From positions 1-64,000 of the forward strand of contig CAJNOL010001221.1 in the NCBI GenBank assembly GCA_905250125.1: a DNA stretch of 64,000 nt, written 5' to 3'. Within the stretch, counting starts at the first letter, position 1, and every line of letters begins with the position of its first letter. The translations under genes and the position numbers were made by a program. Shown in pieces: positions 44,701 to 55,525 of the stretch. The notes beneath the pieces are model-generated. The model ran no database searches and was not told the DNA's origin. It worked only from the letters and a program-made list of their open reading frames with translations. This DNA is from Rotaria sordida (taxonomy: Eukaryota > Rotifera > Eurotatoria > Philodinida > Philodinidae).

Positions 44701-47700
44701 CTGTTATTACCTATTATTACGTACCAAATGTGTAAAAAAGTCTAGGAATTCGAGAAGCTCGTACTTAATAAACTTTACAAGGACATACATTCTCATGACG
44801 TGCATGCGTATTTAATGTATCTATGATTATACACACTAATAAATTCTTCATCTTGGAGATTAGAAGACATCCTTTAACTATTTTAATTAGAAAAACAACA
44901 AATCATACTGAATTCGAAAATACAGAATTAGGAGCATATAATAATGGATGATGCTACACGAACATAATTCTTGATAAAAGATCAAAGTTTTCGATAAGTC
45001 TTCAAATGTTTTCATTGAAGGTTTTTATAAATCATCCGAAATTGAAAACCAGGTGACTAATGATCAAGACGAAGCATATAGTGATCATGAAGACGATGCG
45101 GATATAACAATGGTCGATGAAAAATTTTCGCAAGATGATGCTAAAAATCCACCTTCACCGACTCAAAACACGTAAGTTTGAAGATCAACAATGACTGACA
45201 TTAAATATGTCATTGGTATGCACAGATTAAGAACAGCTTGGCGATTGCTTGGTAAAAATCGTCTCGAATTTGCTAATGATGTGCGAAAACTTTACAGTAT
45301 GATCCGTCAAGAAGAGTATGAAGCCAAAGGCAAGAGGCTTCCTGTAGGTGAACTCTTGAGTTTGGATGAAGAAAAATTTCTTGGACAATATTTATTGAAA
45401 CTTGCTACCTGTCTTACAGCTACTTTTCGAGAAAATATTTGTGTTTTCAACATCAATACATCAAAATCCTTGAAGCATACAATTTACCATGCTTTCGTTC
45501 AAGGTAAGCCGGTATAAATAATCCATTGTTTTTATAGAGCTTATTGTAAAACTGTATTGTGTATTCTTGCGAAGCGGCAAAGAAAAAAAAGATTTCTCTA
45601 AGCAGTGTATATGTGAGTTCTATAAAAAAAAAAGCCAGCTCTGTGATACGCTTTTCATTGTTAGCAAGAGACAATCTTTCACGGACTAACAAGTCTCTTA
45701 CGACTATCAATGATCAAGTACATCTAGCACTTCGCTGGAGTATTGCCGATGCTAGTGAAAACCAGTTAGTGACTACTACAAGGATCTGGAATGATACGAC
45801 TAAAGTAGGTTATATATTATGTTTTTTTTTGACGTATTAAAATACATTTGTTTCATTCTAGATTGCACAAAACCGATTGCTTCTGATTGATGCACTCAGC
45901 AAAAATTTGCTTGTGTTCGTCGGCAATTTCGTCAAACTCGACATTGATATTACTGTTTTATTTGGTCCTGCTAGTGGTTCATCGACAGCAGTTAATAATA
46001 GTTGGTCTCGTAAACATCAGTATTTGAAAGATTTGTATTCGGAGACAAGACGTAAAAATGTAAGACAAATGTAGTTTTGAATTGAATGTTTACATTATAA
46101 AAACCTTGGTTTTTTTTATGCAGTGGCATCCATTGTATTTACTTGATCAGATCAGTAAAAAGCTCAATTTCAAAGAGGAAAAACATTTAGCTATTGTTTT
46201 CAAAAGACTGGTAGGTGATTTCATGCACCCGATTTACGAGGATCAAGCAAAATTTGGATCGATACCATTTAAATCAGAAGAAAATGCTAATATAGAGAAG
46301 ATGGATGCTGAATACATTTATCGCGATCTCTTTCTCTGGTGTGTGCTAACCTACCGACTTGGAATGGCCAAAATTTTTCTGAGTCAAATGAAAACTCGTA
46401 TTTGCTCGGCACTGATTGCTTCGAAAATTTTAAAATCCCTAGCAGCCTATGCACCAGATCAAGTTGCAAAGGAGACACTGTTTTCCAAAGCAGCCGATTT
46501 CGAAACTCATGCTATCGAATTCGTACGATGTTCTTACTTATATGACAAATCCCGAACATGTGAATTGATTATGCGACGTGTAGATCTCTATGGAGGTATT
46601 ACATGTCTTCAAATGGCCATCGCCGCTGATAATAAGAAATTCCTATATGAAGATGCTTGTCAAGCTCTATTAACGAATATATGGTATGATAAAGTCGATC
46701 CTGTTAGAGAGCAAACTCGCCTTGTTGTTAACATATTTACATTGGGAATCTGGCAACTTTTCATATCGATCTATGATAAGCGCTTTTCTAAACATGCTGT
46801 GAAAACACAAACAACTAATGTAAGTTAAAAAGTGTCTGCGCAATATATACATATGATTTTTTCTTTTCATTGATAGACGACCACATCAGCATGCTCAAAA
46901 CGACGGTAAGTGTTTAGTATAACTAACCAAAATTCAATACAAAAATAACTTAGATTGAAAAAGAATGGTATCGATTACACAGACAATTATGGAATCAATG
47001 AAACAGTACTCCAAAATTTTTTCCATTTTCACAATCGACCCATTGTCAAATATTGCTATACTTGCGTAAGTCAAATATGATATAGTTTGATTTTTATTAT
47101 ATTGTTATATGAATTGTTACAGTTCGGCTATGCCCTCTTCCTGCTCTTCTTCAGTTATTATATGCTTTATGCATTTGATCCACCTTCAAACAGCACTCTC
47201 GCCATTCATTGGACTGAAGTATTAACGATCATCATCGTAACTACTATGCTCTTCGAAGAAGTTCGACAGGTCAGTGTTTTTTTTCATTTTAGTATGACTA
47301 TATTAAATCTATGTCTTTGACTTATTAGTTCTTCTCTCAAGACTATTCATCACTAATGAGCAAGATATATGCCTATTTTGATTTGAATAATCGAGTATCC
47401 AATTTGTGTTTGGTTCTGCCATCATATCTTCTCTTCTATGTCGGACTTGCGCTTCGTTTTACACAAACAGATCCCGAACATTTTGCATTTGTGAGGTATA
47501 GTTCATGATTGTTTTAATATTCAATGCGTTCCATCATATTTCTATAGAATAGTGATGGCTTGTGACTTGGAATTATGGTATATTCGTTCGATTTTGTTCA
47601 TCGGTATTGCTGCAAATCTTGGTCCTAAATTGGTAATGATTCGAAAAATGGTACGTCTATTGGACGAGGATTATTATCTACTGTATTGATTCCCTTGTAG

Positions 47701-50700
47701 ACAACTAATCTTCTATTATTCATTATAATCATCGTTATTTTTATTTTCGGCTATGGGATCACATCAAGATCCATGATAGCTTATGGCGCCGTCGATTTCA
47801 GCACCCGACATTTTTTTCGTACTGTGATTTATCCAGTTTATTATTTTGTTCTAGGCAGTTTTGATAGTGAACTTGAAAAGTTGAACGGTACAAATATTCC
47901 ATAGGAAAAAAAACGAGTAAATTTTTATCTCTATATTTACTTATTTCTCTCTTCAGGCAAACCGGATTCTAATACTAATATTGCCACTCATGTCCTATTT
48001 GCTTTTCATATGCTTTTCGTCAATATACTATTGATTAACTTATTGATTGCCTTGTTCAGGTATGTAAAAACGAGGAAGTTAACCTAAATAATCATTTGTA
48101 CGAAACATCGTTTAGTTTCACAATAACTGACATTCAAACACAAGCACGTTATATTTGGGCCTACGACTGTTGTGATATCATTCGTAATTACCATGCTCGG
48201 CCAGCTTTGTTTCCTCCGTTCACTTTTCTCATCTCAATTGTACAATGGTGTCAATGGTGTTTGCGAATGTTTTACAGAAATTGCTCTTCTAGAAAAAAAT
48301 CTCATCGTGAGCCATCGAGATGTTTCAGTAAGCAGTCCTATAAGTTTTGACATTCACAATCAGATAAATGAATATTTCATTGAAGCGTTTACATGTTTAT
48401 CTAATTATATATATTTTTCAGAAATGATTCCCATTGATGATACTGTTGATTACGCATGGTCAGAATTCGAACGATATTCAACGAATGATTACATTCGACA
48501 ATTACTCGATGTTCAAGCCACTGATCTTGCAAATGCGATGAACATAGACATTACGTGAGTTTTGAGAATTTCTTTTTATTCATTGAGAAATTTTAGCATT
48601 AAAATTCAAATTATTTTCAATGAAAAATACTAGAATCTGATTGCTATTGAAAAGTTATGATTTTCAGAAAAAAATCAGCTTACTAGTCGATTGGTTTTAA
48701 TCTTTAGGCAACCATTACGTNNNNNNNNNNNNNNNNNNNNNNNNNNNNNNNNNNNNNNNNNNNNNNNNNNNNNNNNNNNNNNNNNNNNNNNNNNNNNNNN
48801 NNNNNNNNNNNNNNNNNNNNATCAGCTTACTAGTCGATTGGTTTTAATCTTTAGGCAACCATTACGTATAGTCTTAGCGTACATTTTCATTTCAAAATAT
48901 GCATGAATAGAAAATTTAGTCAAATAAGATGTAGGTGTAGATCATCTCTTCACCCGTAACTGTCCATTCATATTTCTTTTCTTGGAAGACAGTAAAATTG
49001 AATTCTTATTGTAGGACTCTTCAATCAGATCTTCATTATTTTTTTGTTTGATTGTGCGCTTCTGTTCCATGTATGTAAAATGAGCAATTATTGACAGAAA
49101 CTAGAAAATTATAAAGCACATTTTATTTATGGTAGAAGATCATTGTTTAACAAATCATCCTTCCGTATGAAAACTAATTATCAGTGATGTTTTGACGGAG
49201 TCGAATTAGAAAAACTCGCAGACAGAATTTTACAATACGTACGATTCTGATACAAGATGAAGAAGATTTATAATTTGGTTAGTTGGTATCGTCATCGGAC
49301 TATTTCATGTAGAACATCTGTTAGAATGTACTCAATATCCTCCATAAGACTTTAAAAATTATGCAGATCTGAAATGGAAATCTTGAGATATAACTTGACT
49401 TTTGAAATGAAAGACAGCTCTGTGCCATTCAATTAACAATAAACAGAATTTAAATAAAAGACGATACCATCTATTTTGAACTTTCTGATAAATGTGAATG
49501 TATCTGTTAAATTTCTTCGAGTAAACTGAGCATTACAGCGATATTATTGAAGTAGGTTTTCAACAGGTCGCTATTCTTGAACTATAGATGAGAAAAAAAA
49601 CACATCAATGAAATTTTTGAATACTCGTTGAAAACGACTTTAACGTGACACTTTGCTACGTAGAAATTTCTTCGTACGAAAATGCATATATAGAGCTACA
49701 TTGATCTGTTATTGGAAAATATCTAAGACCATCGTATTGCTAAAAATCTCTATGGTTTAGAGAAGATTGAATACGAGAGTTGTTGAAAGTTCGGAAAAGA
49801 TCCTCAGGCTTAAACATTTATGAGATGTTTGATTGATACATATAGATTCGAATCATCATCAACCAATGCCGACGAATCGAAACGCATCCAACTTCACATA
49901 AATGATTTGCAAGATGATATAAAACGCTCATACAATGAAACTGGAGAACGATTGCAATCGATGGAGAATACTATCACCGAAGTTCAATCAAAATTCGCTC
50001 AGATGGATGAACGTTCTCATAAATGGTTGAGAAATATGAAAGATGTAAGATTGATTCGTTTCCCTCACTCAATACTATTATTTTGAACGTGAATATAGGT
50101 AAACACAGCACTGGATTGGATCATGCAGACAATGAAAAATGCGAAAATGAGTGAATCAACGCCTCCATTGATTGATGATACATCTCGTAAGCTCAGGATT
50201 TTATTTGCAAGCAAGAGAAAAATAGTTCATTAGAAGTTTTATCATTATCAAAGACTACTTTGGATTCAAGATCGTATTCTAAATATCAAATAAGAATCTT
50301 TAACATTCTTAAGTATAATAATTCTATCAATATGATTGAAGGTGCTAAAATTTCTAGATGTTATGACACTAGAGACATGATCAGAGTCTTTCAATCGATG
50401 TCACCACTGTGGACAATATTTTTATTGATTTCATGAAAAACACTCTCATGATGAATGTTCCCACGATAACTGCAGCAGCTTCAAATGACAACATCTTTTT
50501 AAACGATTCAATATCTTTATCTGGCTCAATCATATCAACAATAAAATGATGAGCTGAGTTTGGTGACGCCGATTGAGAAGTTTTGTTTTTCTACGTAATC
50601 TGTACTAGTTCATGTGAAATGACTCTATAGTAGAGCCAAATATCCATGTTTGAGTCCTAGATGAAAATTCTTTCGATGTTCATGTACATTTCATCAGAAG

Positions 50701-51594
50701 GTCTATTTCTTGCGAAGAATTATTTCATATGTTAAGACTGCCGCGAGAACATCTTATAGATCACTAGTGTCATTAAACAGATCTAATGTTCTACAAGTTT
50801 AGTTGAAAGTATAAAAATTTCAATATCACAGTTATGAAAACAATATTTTACAATATAATTTTTATTTTTTGAAACGATATTGTTTTATTGAATTTTAGCC
50901 GATTTTACTAGATAACCCGCAACGAAAAAGCGAAGTGTTCGTCAAGTAGTCTCAATATTTTAGATTTTAATGTGTAAAGTAGATGAATACGAAGATTAAA
51001 AAATAAAACTAATAATCACTAATATTGTCTTGTGCTTGGAAAAATTCATCTCACTTGATCTTTATATGTCTGTGGAGCAGTGATAAAAACCAGAGTTATG
51101 TTTTTACGTTTACTACTTCTATATCTCGCATAAGAAAGAACTACGGAAAGTTGAATCCAGCATAAATTTCACTTTACTTCTCGAGATTCGTTTATACCGA
51201 ATGATTCTGTCTTTTCAATTGAATATTTTGAAAAACCCTTCAATAGTAGATGAGTCACGTTAAATCAATTGATGTAATAATAACTACGGACATTGAAAAA
51301 AAACAAAAGCTGAGTAGATCGTACCCATTAAGCTTAGACTTAAATTCTGAATTGGTTGATGAATTCAGTTCTTTTTGCTTGTTCTTTTTAATGTATTTTT
51401 ATTTAATATCGTTATTAGGAGCCAATCCAATGAGTCAAAGGCAACAGCTTGACATTGGACGTGTTCAATCTAATCCGTACTCGAGTACAGCGGATACAAA
51501 GACGCGACAAGTACCACTACAGCAAGAACGATCAACAGCACCCGACTTTTGTATTGAAATAGCAAATAGATCATTCGACGACGATTCTGTTTAA
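38713..51594 (+). CDS. TRPM-like: TRPM-family cation channel, 24 exons
   Basis: Exons: 38713-38765, 38825-38966, 39027-39204, 39264-39423, 39540-39709, 39777-39871, 39936-39987, 45021-45171, 45226-45503, 45665-45804, 45862-46059, 46124-46819, 46877-46905, 46954-47065, 47123-47269, 47329-47495, 47548-47650, 47701-47887, 47957-48059, 48116-48327, 48422-48554, 49846-50044, 50099-50186, 51419-51594. All phases agree, giving about 1322 residues. Residues 1-283 form the LSDAT/SLOG domain (LVLLGVWDTPVPGLI, DAWIITSG, ITILVGGTLHAI, EGSGQLADIL). The ankyrin-like MHR region follows (DLFLWCVLTYRLGMAKIFLSQ, with GGITCLQMAIA). Six TM helices span about 819-1053, then the TRP helix and YHARPALFPPF. A coiled coil covers 1169-1236, with no kinase or NUDIX domain after it. 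The start is uncertain: an in-frame ATG lies at 38623, or an upstream exon could splice in at 38692. Confidence 0.85.
40477..40696 (+). repeat. 34-bp minisatellite block A
   Basis: About six units of the form CTATNNTATGNGGGTACCCATAGG TCCTCAAGTG, plus orientation, forming the left subterminal array of the Foldback-like element. Each unit carries an internal near-palindrome (GAGGTACCCATAG...CTC). Confidence 0.75.
40994..41556. mobile_element. CAGGGTGGG-tipped MITE with an extra internal end
   Basis: The left tip CAGGGTGGGCCATAGAC after TA matches the complement of the right tip (CAGGGTGGGTCATAAA) at 41556; arms 40994-41200 and 41352-41556 pair closely. A third, more diverged copy of the right arm ends at 41347 in GCCACCCTG followed by TA. 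So either two elements are nested or one arm was duplicated. The tip fits the mariner/Tc1 class; no transposase is present. Confidence 0.7.
42172..42269 (+). repeat. 34-bp minisatellite block B
   Basis: About three diverged units in plus orientation (ATACCCATAGGCTCTCAATG type). The last unit is split by SINE insertion. Confidence 0.65.
42270..42633 (+). mobile_element. tRNA-derived SINE with 12-bp target-site duplication
   Basis: A 364-bp insert interrupts the 34-bp array. It is flanked on both sides by TCCTCAAGACCT (42258-42269 and 42634-42645). The head is tRNA-like: box A TGGTTGAGTGGTT and, about 40 bases later, box B-like ATTCAAACCTCGG, then GTACCACCA. The body (about 290 bp) has no coding, and the 3' end is a short (CTT)n run rather than poly-A. 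Perfect duplication of a unit of the array proves insertion. Transposition would depend on a LINE partner not present here. Confidence 0.8.
42634..43036. repeat. 34-bp minisatellite blocks C and D with orientation switch
   Basis: Units of exactly 34 bp (CTATATTATGAGGATACCC then ATAGCTCCTCAATGA) run in plus orientation to about 42833. From there about six units run inverted (TATAGGCATTGAGGAC then CTATGGGTA types) to 43036. The switch makes a large foldback centre. Confidence 0.75.
48555..49845 (+). other. TRPM intron 21 with gap
   Basis: The donor after NAMNIDIT and the acceptor before FESSSTNADESK agree in phase (AC+A). The intron contains the 100-N gap and AT-rich DNA with no recognised element. 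Confidence 0.65.
48721..48820. other. Assembly gap of 100 N with duplicated flanks
   Basis: The 47 bases before the gap (48674-48720, beginning ATCAGCTTACTAGTCG) are repeated exactly after it (48821-48867). This suggests the two contig ends overlap and the gap may be artificial. Confidence 0.9.
50187..51418 (+). other. TRPM intron 23 (1.23 kb)
   Basis: Proposed from GTAAGCTC after DDTS to TTATTAG before the last exon; phase agrees (C+GA, Arg). If unspliced, the frame would instead stop at 50233. It contains a TACTAGATAACCCGC tip-like motif near 50907 and no other structure. Confidence 0.5.
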
Positions 51595-51737
51595 ACTTTT
51601 TTCATCGTTTAGCTTTTAAATTGTTTGATTTGAATATTAGAAAGAAATACTTAGAATAGTGATTCAAAGCATTCCTACATATAGAGTCTGTTCATCTAAA
51701 ATCTATTGATAATCATAGATCATAATGTATCACATAC

Positions 51738-51880
51738 GGATATGGATATGGGGTGATAATATGATGTACATGTCTATGGGTGCTAGTCTGGTTCTTGGTG
51801 GATATGAGTTATGGATGTGTTTTGTGTCAGTGTGAGTGATGCATGAGCGTGTAGATAAAAAGAAGCCCCATACCGACCCT
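51738..51880. repeat. Degenerate telomere-like hairpin 12
   Basis: G-rich arm with ATATGGATATGGGG, GGATATGAGTTATGGATGTG and GTGAG units, ending in a short C arm GCCCCATACCGACCC. It is the most decayed member of the family. Confidence 0.5.
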
Positions 51881-52257
51881 TAAATACCAAAGTAGCTCAG
51901 AACTACATTTACATGGAATAGGCTCAATTGCTAAAAATAGTTGGTTGTGAAAAATATGAGAGTCTTGAAATTTGAAAATTGATTGCTCAAAATTCGTATT
52001 ACGATCCTTGTACGATTCTTGTGTTCATGGCAAATACAAATGTTGACTACTGAGAAAATAAGACTATTATTCTAGCTTGATGCGCTTTATCACATAGTAA
52101 ACATTACAATTTACTCACAACAGAACGTGGAAGATAGTCAACAAAGAAAAACTAGATGACACACGGGCTAAGTCCATCATGCGAGTTCGATGCGAAGCAC
52201 AACCTTATACTGGACTCATTATTTATCAACTTATTCAACTTTTCATTTACGTAAACC

Positions 52258-52495
52258 GAGGGTGTGGGTGTGAATATGGATGTGGACGTGTGTGGATGTG
52301 GGTGTGGGTGGAGTGTGGACGTGTGTGGATGTGGGTGTGGGTGGAGTGTGGGTGAGAGTGTGGATGAATATGGATGTGGGTGTGAGTGGACGTGAATGTG
52401 TGGGTGTGAATGTAGATGTGGGTCCACGTGTGGGTGTGGAGTGTGCGTGTGGACCTTATCTTTCTACTCACACCCACACCTACACTCACGCCCTC
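52258..52495. repeat. Telomere-like G/C hairpin 13, longest member
   Basis: A G arm of about 195 bp of TGTGGG/TGTGGA/TGTGGT units starts GAGGGTGTGGGTGTG. It includes an exact 33-bp tandem duplication (52282-52314 and 52315-52347). After a loop of about 15 bases comes a C arm of about 30 bp ending CTCACGCCCTC. Long open frames on both strands here are low-complexity artefacts. Confidence 0.85.
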
Positions 52496-53412
52496 TATGT
52501 TTAATTAAGTTTCCATGAATCCTCAGAATGCATCGTATTACTTTATCATTCATGTTAGTTGATCTTTATATGTATGAATAAATTAGGAAAAATCTGCAAA
52601 ATAGATAATGTGTCTTTGAAATTCTGTAGATATGTCAATGACATTCTTTAAATAATCACAATGAATGAAAAAAAAGTTAAATCATAAACTGAAGATGTTA
52701 ATAAACTGAAAGTAAAATTAGATTCACTTATGAATATGAAAATAATAACCATTAATATGTTGGATACAACTACAAGGTTTTAAAAACACGATGATAACAC
52801 AATTAGTATTGCATGACATAGAAAGCATACAACATCGGATAGGTTATTGAATAACCATTTATACCATGAACAATCTAGGAAAACTAATATTATTAATAAC
52901 ATGGCATCCTAAATAATTAAGAGAACGACTCGTAATATTAATCAATAAGATGATTTAAACAAACGCTACACAAGTGCTATAAATAAATGAAAAAAAGGAA
53001 AAATGTTAAAATAAACTAGATAAAATATCAAATTACAGTACCATTTGTACATATAATACGCATTATAAAACAAAAATTATAACAATCTAAAATTACGATG
53101 ACTTTCTTCTTATCTAATAAGCTTCAAACAGCAATTTTGAACTTGATAAAACAAAGATCTCGATCGAATATTTGCCAAATAAAATGTCAGTGTGAAGCAA
53201 TTTATAACGAAGCTATTAAACTCTGTTCAGACATTGTAATACATCATCAAGATCACACATATTGACGCACCCTTGATTGAGATACAGTATATCTCATGGA
53301 CAATGAGATTGGTTGGGGAAAACGGTTAACCAAAGAACCAATTTATTCTATTATCAGCAAGCTTTTAAATCGTTACGATTACATTAAAGTACATGATCCA
53401 TTCATCTGCATG

Positions 53413-54591
53413 TAGAGCCCTGCGGTTCCTAACATTACCCGAGAACCGAACCGAAACCGACGGTTCCTGTTCGCGAAATCGAAAAAAGCGGTTCCTTTTT
53501 CGGTTCCTAAAATTTTTTCGGAACCGAAAAAGGAACCGATGATTTTATCGTAACATACAAAATACTGAGTCATTGGATTTTTTTAGAAATTTCTACATTT
53601 TATCTTCGGAACTCTTTGTGTTTATTACTTCATCAAATAAGTAGCTACTTCAAAAGATAAAAGAAAACTCAAAGAATGATATAAAACATTAATATACAAT
53701 ATGTTCATATGAAATATTTATAGTATACAAGGTCTAAAAAGATCGACTTCATCATTTCCTTATCCTCTACATGATCATGATCACAAAGAACAACATCATC
53801 TTTGTTACTCATTCTAAACATCTTTTTTATTGCTGTAGCAATATATTGTTATTTAGCTAGGACAGGAGATTGTAGAAGATGGCTGTTCAACCATCTTTCT
53901 TTTCATTTCAGTTGTATCAACTTCATCAATTTTTTTTATCACATGATTTTAATAATGCTAAATTTTTCTGAAAAAATAATAGTAGAGGTATTTTTTGCAC
54001 CAAACTTGGTGCGTTTATCGATACTTGTGCTCTCTGCAGACGAGAAAAGTCTTTCTACAATGTTATTCGATGCTTATACAGCATAAAAATCTTGAGCTAT
54101 AGAAAATTAGATCGTTAATGTTAAATTCTGTTGTCGCGGGATTATAAAACATCATCATGTCCACTAAATGGGACATTTGATGGCATATATTCATCTAACT
54201 CATATGTTGTTGTTGACAATATTAAGGAATTTTGTAGTATATCAAAACAGTATGAAAGAAGACCTTTTGATGTTGTCGACTGAGAACCAGGTGAATCTGT
54301 ATGGACAGATAGTGGTGTAGTCGTTGTAATTGTAGTGGATAGTATTGTTCATTGCCGTTTAATAATTTTCGTTTTAACTAACTTAAGAGCTTTTTCTTGA
54401 AAACCAGGATTATTACAAAAACTTTTCATGAATAAATGAAGGAAGGTACTGGTATAATGCGCATCTTGCAACATCCGCACATCTTGAAACTCTCACCCTC
54501 AAGAAAAAGTTCGGTTCCTAACGGTTCCGGATAAGAGAAACAGAAAAATCTGGTCCTCGGTTCCAATTTTTTTTGGAACCACAGGGCTCTA
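53413..54591 (-). mobile_element. hAT DNA transposon, decayed, with 8-bp target duplication
   Basis: Terminal inverted repeats are TAGAGCCCTGCGGTTCC on the left and TAGAGCCCTGTGGTTCC in complement on the right (one mismatch). They are flanked by TCTGCATG (53405-53412) and TCTACATG (54592-54599), an 8-bp duplication with one change. Subterminal GGAACCGAA motifs repeat at both ends. On the minus strand the frames contain hAT C-terminal dimerisation motifs such as NNIVERLFSSAES near 54030. Stops and shifts break the frame, and at 1179 bp it is an internally deleted copy. Confidence 0.85.
53935..54490 (-). pseudogene. hAT transposase C-terminal remnant
   Basis: Minus-strand translation gives MLQDAHYTSTFLH, a Lys-rich stretch, STTTYELDEYMPSNVPFSG and, in a shifted frame, NNIVERLFSSAES and KRTKFGAKN. 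These are typical of the end of hAT transposases. Stops near 54360 and 54130 and a frame change show it is dead. The N-terminal zinc finger and first catalytic Asp are missing. Confidence 0.65.
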
Positions 54592-54934
54592 TCTACATGA
54601 AGGATCTACGCTAATAATTGGAAATAAGTAGTAAATATATCCAACTGTTTTCACCATCTTGCCATTCAACTATCACATGATTAATATCAAAAAGAAAAAG
54701 AGAGATAAAAATTTAAATAGAAAAATCTATAGACTTCCGTACACAACGTGTGAAGAAAGCAACTTTTCATTGTTGAAGCACGACATGAATATCTTATTGA
54801 AATTATTATTATTCATATGTTATAAAGAACTGAAATTAATTGTCTTTATTTAATTTTATTTATTGAATAAAGAAAAATGTACAAAAAACTAAATGCAAAT
54901 AGGGAAGGCTAAAAATACATAGTAAATTATAGGC

Positions 54935-55525
54935 AATATTCAAACCGAAAACAATCAACGTATTTTTTAACAATACTCCGATGATTATTATGTGTATATT
55001 ATAATGCACATTTTACTTAGTGTACAAATATCGTATAACTATACAAAGAAAGAATGAGAGAATAAGAAAAAGCGAAGGTAAAATTTCAAACCAGAAAAAA
55101 AAGTATTCCTTTAAATATCATGATTATTATGGGTCTAGTATGATGCACACATTTTTTTTTTTTGTGTATTACTATTGTACAGCTGTCACAAGGATGAATG
55201 AGAGAACAAAAATGAATGAGGAAACAAGGACGAATGAGAGAACAAGGATGAGTGGAAGAACAAGCACAACAAAGATAAAATTTCCAACTAAAAAAAAACA
55301 ATGCACGTTTTAAAAATATCCTCATGATTATTTTGCGTATATTGTAATACATATTTTCTGTGTATTAATGCCGTATAGGCAAGGAAAAGATGAATGAGAC
55401 AGCAAGTAATATAAAAGTAACGATTTCCAGCCGAAAAAACAAGGCATATGTGTAAATTATTCTCACCATTTTTTGCGATTCGGTTGAATGCTTTATGCAA
55501 AATGTTTTATTCAATGTATATATAA
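54935..55525. repeat. Degenerate tandem array, period about 170 bp
   Basis: Three to four diverged copies share, in order: AT-rich text with CATGATTATTAT, a GTATATTGTAATGCACATTTT block, a TGTATTAATNNCGTATA block, an AAGGATGAATGAGAG block and an AAAATTTCCAACC block before an A-run. In the second copy the GGATGAATGAGAGAACAA part is itself amplified four to five times (55192-55265). Confidence 0.55.

Larger units (their letters stand above)
39988..45020 (+). other. TRPM intron 7, unusually large (5.03 kb)
   Basis: The donor GTGAG after LKLTE and the acceptor TTTTCATTGAAG before FYKSSEIENQ give a continuous phase-1 junction. Almost all other introns of the gene are 47-161 bp. The excess is made of a Foldback-like element, a MITE, a SINE and AT-rich filler. 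A 70-bp open segment at 44443-44512 with splice-like borders was examined but does not fit the phase. Confidence 0.7.

Noticed and set aside
45538..45664. Alternative TRPM exon starting at 45538
   Set aside because: Reading from there soon reaches a stop; the acceptor at 45664 with a good pyrimidine tract keeps phase and joins to NDQVHLALRW.
48691..48906. Open frame spanning the N gap
   Set aside because: Artefact of Ns plus the duplicated flank.
52152..52504. Long His/Pro/Thr- or Val/Gly-rich frames on both strands
   Set aside because: Translation of the TGTGGG-like repeat arm; low complexity.
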